A program made the position numbers and the translations under genes. The notes beneath the pieces are model-generated. The model saw nothing but the letters and a program-made list of their open reading frames with translations, did no database searches and was not told the DNA's origin. DNA of 9,880 bases, from NCBI GenBank assembly GCA_031260545.1, contig JAIRJQ010000017.1, forward strand, positions 1-9,880. Direction: 5' to 3'. The DNA is from Methanomassiliicoccaceae archaeon. Lineage in GTDB: Archaea > Thermoplasmatota > Thermoplasmata > Methanomassiliicoccales > Methanomethylophilaceae. Below, in pieces: positions 7,301-9,880 of the stretch. How positions within the stretch are numbered: the stretch's first letter is position 1; each line of letters begins with the position of its first letter.

Positions 7301-8538
7301 ATCGTTATGAATAGATATGACGGCGAGCCCATCTTCTTCGGTAACCGTATAAGTCTGAAGCCGGCGACGATGAATGAGAACCACATCGTCATCATTCCGG
7401 CGTATATTGCTTGTGTGGATAACGTCACGCTTGCGTACAATGACAGCAAAGACCCGAATTTACCGTCCACATACGGGTACGCCTCGGATACCATCGCCCC
7501 GAAGAGCGACGACGCAAATAATGATATGAGCGTCATCACGACAACGACGACGATGATCGAGACCGGCATGGATATTACCCAGACGCGGTAGCATGATATG
7601 AATAACGAAACGGCGATAAGCAAAAGCGCAAGGCATATAGGGCCTGCGATAAGCATCGTCATTCCCATTATGAGCCCGTAATACACCGCACCGATCAGTA
7701 ATGCGATAAGCATCACTGAAGCGTATAATGAAACGTGGGCTGCCGCACTCACTCCTCTCAGACGATCAAGCACCGCCTGGACGACCATTATGAATGATAT
7801 CAGCATGATCACGGAAAGGAAACCTATCCATGAGAGTTCCAGCGCGGCCAATGAAAGGGCGGCGAATATCAAGTTCCTGAACGCAGCCTTATTTTTGAAC
7901 GGAGCGAGGATGCTCGTCTTGATACCTGCATCGGCCTCCGGTTTTTTGAGTGCTTTTACCGCCCTCAGCAAGAATAATGTCATCAATACGAAGAAGAACA
8001 CGTAGAACGCGCTCTCCGTACCGTTCGAGAACACTGTCTTTATTATTGCTACAGATGATAGCGCAAAGAATGCGGATGCTATTATGGCCGCTCTGCGGCT
8101 GAACATCTCCCTTACCATAAGGTACACGGGAATGCATGTCAGTGCGCCGACGAACGCCGTGGAGAAGGCGAGTGCCGCACTTGCTGCCTCAGTTACTGAT
8201 AAGCCGAAGAGTGTCAGCGGGTACGCTACCGCTGCGACCGTCCAGTCGAATAACGGCGGGTTGTAGTTCAGTCCGCCGTACGGATAGTTGAGCGCGGAAT
8301 CCGTTATCATATGTCCGCCGCCGGTTAATATGTGCTCAATGACACGCAGATGATATGTAGCGTCCGACCCGCCTGACAGCGCAAATCCGCTGCCGGCAGA
8401 GGTATCGTATGCGAAGAACATCCTTAGAATAAGGGCGATCAGAAATATCGCAGACAATACCGTTATCGAACGCCAGTTACTTGTGATCCACTCTTTGCGG
8501 CCCGGACGGGCCCCCGTAGTATCTTTCGACTGACGCAT
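1351..8538 (-). CDS. aglB: Giant AglB/STT3-type oligosaccharyltransferase with ~1500-residue beta-sandwich extension
   Basis: 2395 residues; AglB proteins are normally about 800-1000. Family role: transfer of a lipid-linked glycan to Asn in N-X-S/T of secreted proteins, at the outer face of the membrane. Residues 25-500 hold about 13 membrane helices. GGSDATYHLR (D59) is the first acidic loop motif, GTE (173-175) sits where the second DXD/DXE motif is expected, and MVSE (E352) matches the archaeal SVSE/TIXE glutamate. The soluble catalytic domain is about 501-870 and contains WLDYG (559-563), a variant of WWDYG. From 871 on come carboxypeptidase-regulatory-like units (about 877-955, 976-1040, 1041-1100, 1222-1310, 2017-2070) and Ig-like repeats (about 1445-1512, 1534-1599, 1656-1723, 2102-2173). 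The last membrane helix is about 2364-2386, ending RRGVFVRKR. The extension has 14 sequons. The ATG at 8538 has GGAG at a good distance. The frame has no internal stop. The function is confident as a family; activity with the altered motifs is not. Confidence 0.9.
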   Translation of the reverse strand: MRQSKDTTGARPGRKEWITSNWRSITVLSAIFLIALILRMFFAYDTSAGSGFALSGGSDATYHLRVIEHILTGGGHMITDSALNYPYGGLNYNPPLFDWTVAAVAYPLTLFGLSVTEAASAALAFSTAFVGALTCIPVYLMVREMFSRRAAIIASAFFALSSVAIIKTVFSNGTESAFYVFFFVLMTLFLLRAVKALKKPEADAGIKTSILAPFKNKAAFRNLIFAALSLAALELSWIGFLSVIMLISFIMVVQAVLDRLRGVSAAAHVSLYASVMLIALLIGAVYYGLIMGMTMLIAGPICLALLLIAVSLFISCYRVWVISMPVSIIVVVVVMTLISLFASSLFGAMVSEAYPYVDGKFGSLLSLYASVTLSTQAIYAGMMTMWFSFIVAGFRLIRLPKKMGSPSYLFITMWFVALLFFSWRNVDHAYLAAPMYAAGTGVVVVWVLSKVNLKAYFANFKGSTFKSFWKKLLKPIPFATVLIAVFMLLLPNVLYAVDASIPSNTKGDISKDMQLGATDSNKINYLGATNYYIKDSDWTLQKSWDYYSDKDKDGALVTWLDYGAEAIAKGGFNVVSDIFGGGSAAASNILLGTQSGSVAAMALRLILYEGALWDDLKTILGDDAVKDLELILFNGKIIPDTSKPTVTAKLTDYIRSNPDIYGPVDFNISEENAKYLAAVKYLTGNFTDLEVAKIYAEACKRTGNKIGYIGVTGNMLPVYYGDSSTFSTLAFLNDYYLDKNGAPSHYYTAGVPNYGYYYTYNDAIYETMLWKSLVGMSLEDYKAMKNDPNLSASSLLRGLMLSDGTYKAYPGFGLSNFELDKWWVMYNPGATEGDVSSDNWTLVPGKEAQERQAGSEGGLINYLGGMAFLKYVESNGSVSGTVTTDDAETVAGVTVAIYDPSGNVIGVTKTNEKGEYGFMVDPSRVKEKGVYSGSVYAMEIDRSSTAADPNNIVIAWSEVSGTTISGDASNTIEDVRIELKGKVAGKEYSFRSNATGEFSFNVVPDTYTVTMTLEGASVYTGTFTLYPGKMELGDIDIKSVETEITVKDSFGNVIPDAAVEIWDTNSLYEGIPVAEIATDDKGVARTSLAPGQYTVQLKDHKYDGKDRMLVSSSSTTATISFTATLGSTARASVIMVACAEVTVEDVAAGDVVTFTNGAYTPRGAYTLTIVAQAGSAKVFLPIGDYDNAKGYSAVKTALSDGKKYYAKVSDTNKIAAADWKEGDKTVTVTMTYKDGDGKTEPNAGIVSLINDDGLIITIPVSVPKDGDAPFTAKVPEGKYTVYAYAYPTEKKAFIGKLDTTAAEPEGGYKLDILLKDAIAVSGDIRYTANTTIRPTFVPIKMTTEFDGVKHTIWTASDSVGAYYMMVPKGNAYYANTELLFGYFMRSQSDYSVSTATDTGDRTSRNITVNPRNTNSMTPEAFDIKGSDASHTIAADGKEKISAGGVDIEFDAVRADGKVTMIITNKNATQATVKLLSADLTFTTTATWLTSVTGGVQVTVPTGTTTRTVNATFAANTDPTVNVSVDASVYKFDGVEVQVTAINPADGKATLSVKNTNTQTVFVIMLTDKLTLAGTSVTAIDGGIITSITSNSTRTINATFDSSETLPISVNSYVVNRTVKAEIKTGLTPIGDPSGTIDLSENTAAPVVIGDPVTTDVSYEVKDASTTSRKATVTLTNNHATDDLLVRLFKKGVTFEIDTVKTTGEVDILLKPGETNSVKVDVTYSSGTYESGEKQKLDAFVRNIVPDLYKMKVTQGSTDLYPDPTTGKYELTPGTCDILITPPFSINGYKGFYYSGRINVYAGGQTTFDIEDLIKKITTIVVDITKDDTTTVMHKDGAANNVVEGKDSTETKKIYYIPTDELSDYIIKVENDDTIAYIDLGAVAITSNDIVASDHAGKKATLSGYVGRSAGGTMKIEMSVNGTAYTTVTIPVSAGEYSIVVPLKVKVSGTDHEVKFTFSAEVTDTVKEEKKYFTGKITTPVSSGDAKYFKETDGKTEGKVNMEVELDTQPLPDSEPDDVTGKVKYKDGSPMEGVTVSYTIDNNTGSATTDINGNYVIPVSDNTATIKITGVTKSGYVITPPAPPLPITCTPGTPEDFEMSRSVEIEYTVKSRDATDPTRAAVEIELTITNNLDTTAVISAGSIWSSPIFNDARNYAVIPAYDGTSVSVIMKAYYNSQITGAGSEALSVIVKDLLGTALQTKTLDIYAPADTIELTGITPADIENGKEYKLGDKVILTVTAEGNRVSKNEYGFAVTFTNSTDKRIKLNLNKDPASVTGWFIRVVDQDNMIIDPSGEILLNGNSTAVYYVRMISLGVASATDGLPKTMHMEYTSTEKIELNTQSTDLSAGEMSAAGNNIFDSLAGMPMIVWVFAALCILMMLLIFWLGLRRGVFVRKR
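1369..1378 (-). promoter_or_regulatory. G-rich Shine-Dalgarno-like site before the surface-protein gene
   Basis: On the minus strand AAGGGGGGTG lies inside the last codons of aglB. Its last G of the run is 16 bases before the ATG at 1354, which is longer than the usual 5-10. It may support re-initiation after aglB, or only be the codons for the final loop of AglB. The weak spacing is one reason the start of the downstream gene is uncertain. Confidence 0.35.
2020..2235 (-). repeat. Probable fourth, distant copy of the Ig-like module
   Basis: AglB residues 2102-2173 (VEIEYTV...VEIELTITNNLDTTAVIS...TSVSVIMKAYY) follow the strand order and TNN turn of the three modules upstream. They are separated from those modules by a region that includes a carboxypeptidase-regulatory-like unit. 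A fifth candidate covers about residues 2244-2310 (AVTFTNSTDKRIKLNL...LLNGNSTAVYYVRM). The assignment is by pattern only. Confidence 0.4.
3370..4206 (-). repeat. Three tandem Ig-like protein modules inside AglB
   Basis: Three consecutive units start near AglB residues 1445, 1534 and 1656 and follow the same pattern: V-x-[IVY]-x-[FV] strand, then [DS][GR]K[VA]T[MLV] strand, a TN/NTN/TNN turn, a hydrophobic strand, a threonine-rich stretch, and a closing strand RTVNATF, RTINATF or VKVDVTY. Two of the closing strands carry the same NAT sequon. Unit spacing is about 90-120 residues. Similarity is clear in protein and weak in DNA, so the duplications are old. The fold is inferred as immunoglobulin/CARDB-like. 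Confidence 0.65.
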
Positions 8539-8546
8539 TCTACACT

Positions 8547-8550
8547 CTCC
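8547..8550 (-). promoter_or_regulatory. Ribosome-binding site of aglB
   Basis: GGAG within GTGGAGAGTGTAGA lies eight bases before the ATG at 8538. It matches the archaeal anti-Shine-Dalgarno and fixes the aglB start at this ATG. Confidence 0.7.
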
Positions 8551-8585
8551 ACTCTATAGAATTAACGGTTGCATTACTGAGATGG

Positions 8586-8594
8586 TATAAATAT
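8586..8594 (-). promoter_or_regulatory. TATA-like box of the aglB operon
   Basis: On the minus strand ATATTTATA lies about 52 bases before the aglB ATG. With archaeal spacing, transcription would begin near 8564, giving a leader of about 25 bases that includes the GGAG site. This suggests aglB and the gene after it have their own promoter, even though pyrF lies upstream on the same strand. No purine-rich BRE is obvious. Confidence 0.5.
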
Positions 8595-8604
8595 GCTTTC
8601 AATT

Positions 8605-8631
8605 GCGTATTATATACGTAAATAATAACGC
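8605..8631. other. AT-rich inverted repeat just after pyrF
   Basis: GCGTATTAT (8605-8613) pairs with ATAATAACGC (8622-8631), leaving one bulged base and an eight-base loop. A nested CGTAT-TAT-ATACG palindrome also lies at 8606-8618. The repeat starts five bases beyond the pyrF stop and lies just upstream of the aglB TATA-like box. It could be a weak terminator or processing site for pyrF, or an operator. No U-run follows it on the minus strand, so termination is not clear. Confidence 0.35.
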
Positions 8632-8635
8632 ACGA

Positions 8636-9280
8636 CTAAACAATGCGTCGTATCTCTTTTTCCATCTCGGAAGCTACCTTCTTCGGTTCCGGGGATCCGT
8701 ATATTGTTCTTCCGACGATCACATAGTCCGCACCCGCCGATATAGCGGCGGATGCGCTCCCGCCTTGTGCTCCGACGCCCGGCGACAATATCTTTTTTGT
8801 GCCGATGATCTTCCTGATGTCGGCGATCCTTTCCGGACGGGTCGCAGGCGCGATGAACCCGGAAACGCCGCATTTGACGCCGAGAGATGCCATCTCCTCT
8901 GCGTGTTTCGCCGTGAACGTGAGTCCGCCGGGATGACTCATTTCCGTGACCGCATATATCTCCGCCTTGCCGGCGGCGGCGACCGCCGCCGATAACGAAT
9001 CTTCGCCTGTGAATGCATGAACTATAACGGCGGACGCCCCTCTTGCGACCGCGCCTTCCACTATGAGTTTTACAGTGTTCGGGACATCTGCGACCTTCAG
9101 GTCGCATACGACATCCGTCATTTTTGATAGCTTGGTTATCATTTCCGGGCCTGACGATAATATCAGCGGCCAGTTTATCTTCACGGCATCGATGTGATCT
9201 TTCACTTCGTTCGCAATTTTCAGCGCTTTCTCTCCGTCCGTTTCATCCAATGCCAAAATGATGTGCGAATCCTTTTTCAT
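8636..9280 (-). CDS. pyrF: Orotidine 5'-phosphate decarboxylase
   Basis: A 214-residue protein that decarboxylates OMP to UMP, the last step of de novo pyrimidine synthesis, in the cytoplasm. Recognised by the full set of class-I archaeal/bacterial signatures: LALD (D12), KINWP (K34), the catalytic DLKVADVPNT (D60, K62, D65, with the second aspartate coming from the partner subunit in the known dimer), SHPGG (115-119), SPGVGAQGG (166-174, phosphate loop) and VGRTIY (189-194). Length is normal for the short archaeal form. The ATG at 9280 has GGTGAT 11 bases upstream. The gene ends in TAG, unlike the TAA and TGA ends of its neighbours. It shares a strand with aglB but is separated from it by 97 bases. 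No other pyr gene is in the window, so the link to glycosylation (UMP supply) is only incidental. Confidence 0.95.
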   Translation of the reverse strand: MKKDSHIILALDETDGEKALKIANEVKDHIDAVKINWPLILSSGPEMITKLSKMTDVVCDLKVADVPNTVKLIVEGAVARGASAVIVHAFTGEDSLSAAVAAAGKAEIYAVTEMSHPGGLTFTAKHAEEMASLGVKCGVSGFIAPATRPERIADIRKIIGTKKILSPGVGAQGGSASAAISAGADYVIVGRTIYGSPEPKKVASEMEKEIRRIV

Positions 9281-9291
9281 TTCATCGACCT

Positions 9292-9297
9292 ATCACC
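9292..9297 (-). promoter_or_regulatory. Ribosome-binding site of pyrF
   Basis: On the minus strand GGTGAT matches the second half of the archaeal consensus GGAGGTGAT. It sits 11 bases before the ATG at 9280 and supports that start over the out-of-frame ATG at 9285. Confidence 0.6.
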
Positions 9298-9311
9298 AAA
9301 CATCGGAAGGG

Positions 9312-9320
9312 TTATTAAAA
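9312..9320. promoter_or_regulatory. Shared TATA-like element of the divergent pyrF and radical SAM genes
   Basis: TTATTAAAA (plus) reads TTTTAATAA (minus) and is the only AT-rich box in the roughly 60-base divergent gap. On the plus strand its centre is about 26 bases from the ATG at 9342, which fits a leaderless transcript of the radical SAM gene. On the minus strand it would start pyrF transcription near 9290, which would leave the GGTGAT site out of the message. Use in the pyrF direction is therefore less certain. Confidence 0.45.
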
Positions 9321-9341
9321 CATCGTATCATTGTTATGACG

Positions 9342-9880
9342 ATGCTCAGGAAATTAGAATGCGGGTCATCCGCGAACGGGAAGCTCGCCGAAGGGTGCGA
9401 ACATTGCATGAACGGAAGCAAGATGGTCCTTTTCGTTACGGGAAGATGCGGCACCGGCTGTTTCTATTGCCCCGTTTCCGAGGAGAAGATGGGGTCTGAC
9501 AGAGTATATGCGAACGAAAAACTAATAAACGGAAATGATGAGATCATTTCAGAAGCTCTGTCAATGGACGCCACCGGAACGGGAATAACGGGCGGCGACC
9601 CGTTATTGAATATCGATCGGACCCTGAACATGATAAAGATGCTGAAGGATAAGTTCGGAAAGGAGCACCACATCCACCTCTATACATCGTCGATCGATCT
9701 CGATAAAGTAATGAGACTTGAGGCCACGGGGCTTGATGAGATACGTTTTCATCCTCCCGTGAATCTTTGGGAACGGATAGGGACGACCGACCTAGGCAAG
9801 ATAATCTCATCGACAAAGATGGACGTCGGCATTGAGATTCCCGCTTTACCCGACCTTGCATCTCAGCTGGAAAGGCTTAT
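9342..9880 (+). CDS. Radical SAM protein of the COG2108 type, 3' end missing
   Basis: The frame runs open from ATG 9342 to the window edge (179 full codons plus two bases), so the C-terminus is missing. The radical SAM cluster motif is CGTGCFYC (C36, C40, C43), holding a 4Fe-4S cluster that cleaves S-adenosylmethionine. ITGGDPLL (G84-G85-D86-P87) is the SAM-binding GGE-type motif. Before the cluster lie three more cysteines: C7 and CEHC (C19, C22). These, with KMVLFVTGRC, PVSEEK, HIHLYTS and GLDEIRFHPP, match the uncharacterised archaeal family described as related to pyruvate formate-lyase activating enzyme. The substrate is unknown. An in-frame ATG at 9336 is the alternative start. 9342 is preferred because no good Shine-Dalgarno is present and the TATA-like spacing fits a leaderless start. 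It is divergent from pyrF. Confidence 0.85.
   Translation, partial: MLRKLECGSSANGKLAEGCEHCMNGSKMVLFVTGRCGTGCFYCPVSEEKMGSDRVYANEKLINGNDEIISEALSMDATGTGITGGDPLLNIDRTLNMIKMLKDKFGKEHHIHLYTSSIDLDKVMRLEATGLDEIRFHPPVNLWERIGTTDLGKIISSTKMDVGIEIPALPDLASQLERL

Noticed and set aside
1351..8538. Possibility that the giant aglB is two genes joined by an error
   Set aside because: There is no stop, frameshift or new start with a ribosome-binding site around residue 870, and the C-terminus ends in a proper membrane anchor coupled to the next gene. Long-read confirmation would still settle it.
8610..9107. Minus-strand open frame of 165 codons overlapping pyrF
   Set aside because: pyrF in another frame has all catalytic motifs. 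This frame gives an Arg-rich product typical of an out-of-frame reading.
9464..9861. Minus-strand open frames opposite the radical SAM gene
   Set aside because: The plus strand encodes CX3CX2C and GGDP motifs in an unbroken frame to the window edge, so the minus frames are shadows.

Overview
The window reads as euryarchaeal DNA of moderate GC, most likely from the Thermoplasmata/Methanomassiliicoccales side. This assignment is inferred from gene content and signals, not from a marker gene. It rests on an archaeal STT3-type oligosaccharyltransferase (AglB), a single-domain translin homologue, a short class-I OMP decarboxylase, a COG2108-type radical SAM protein, TATA-like boxes at about the expected distance from starts, and GGAG or GGTGAT ribosome-binding sites. 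No insertion sequences, CRISPR array, rRNA or tRNA were seen. Coding density is very high, and no gap exceeds 100 bases.

Layout. Positions 1-534 (+) hold the 3' part of a translin-family gene that is open at the left edge. It converges on a minus-strand block across a short hairpin that can serve as a two-way terminator (540-566). The minus-strand block, read right to left, is pyrF (9280-8636), a 97-base gap with its own TATA-like box and Shine-Dalgarno, a giant aglB (8538-1351, 2395 residues), and a small secreted or membrane-anchored Ig-like protein (1354-569) whose start overlaps the aglB stop as ATGA. On the right, a radical SAM gene (+) starts at about 9342, diverges from pyrF across about 60 bases and runs off the window.

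The most unusual feature is aglB. Its first ~870 residues are a normal-length AglB: about 13 membrane segments followed by a soluble catalytic domain. Its key motifs are divergent (WLDYG in place of WWDYG, and GTE at the expected second acidic motif). A further ~1500 residues of tandem beta-sandwich modules follow: carboxypeptidase-regulatory-like units, at least three clear copies of an ~85-residue Ig-like unit, and 14 N-X-S/T sequons. A second membrane anchor closes the protein. The enzyme therefore appears to carry its own large, probably glycosylated outer domain tethered at both ends. The translationally coupled downstream gene encodes a similar single-pass Ig-like protein. A plausible but unproven reading is a dedicated glycosylation and cell-envelope unit in which the transferase is physically part of the envelope and the small protein is its partner or substrate.
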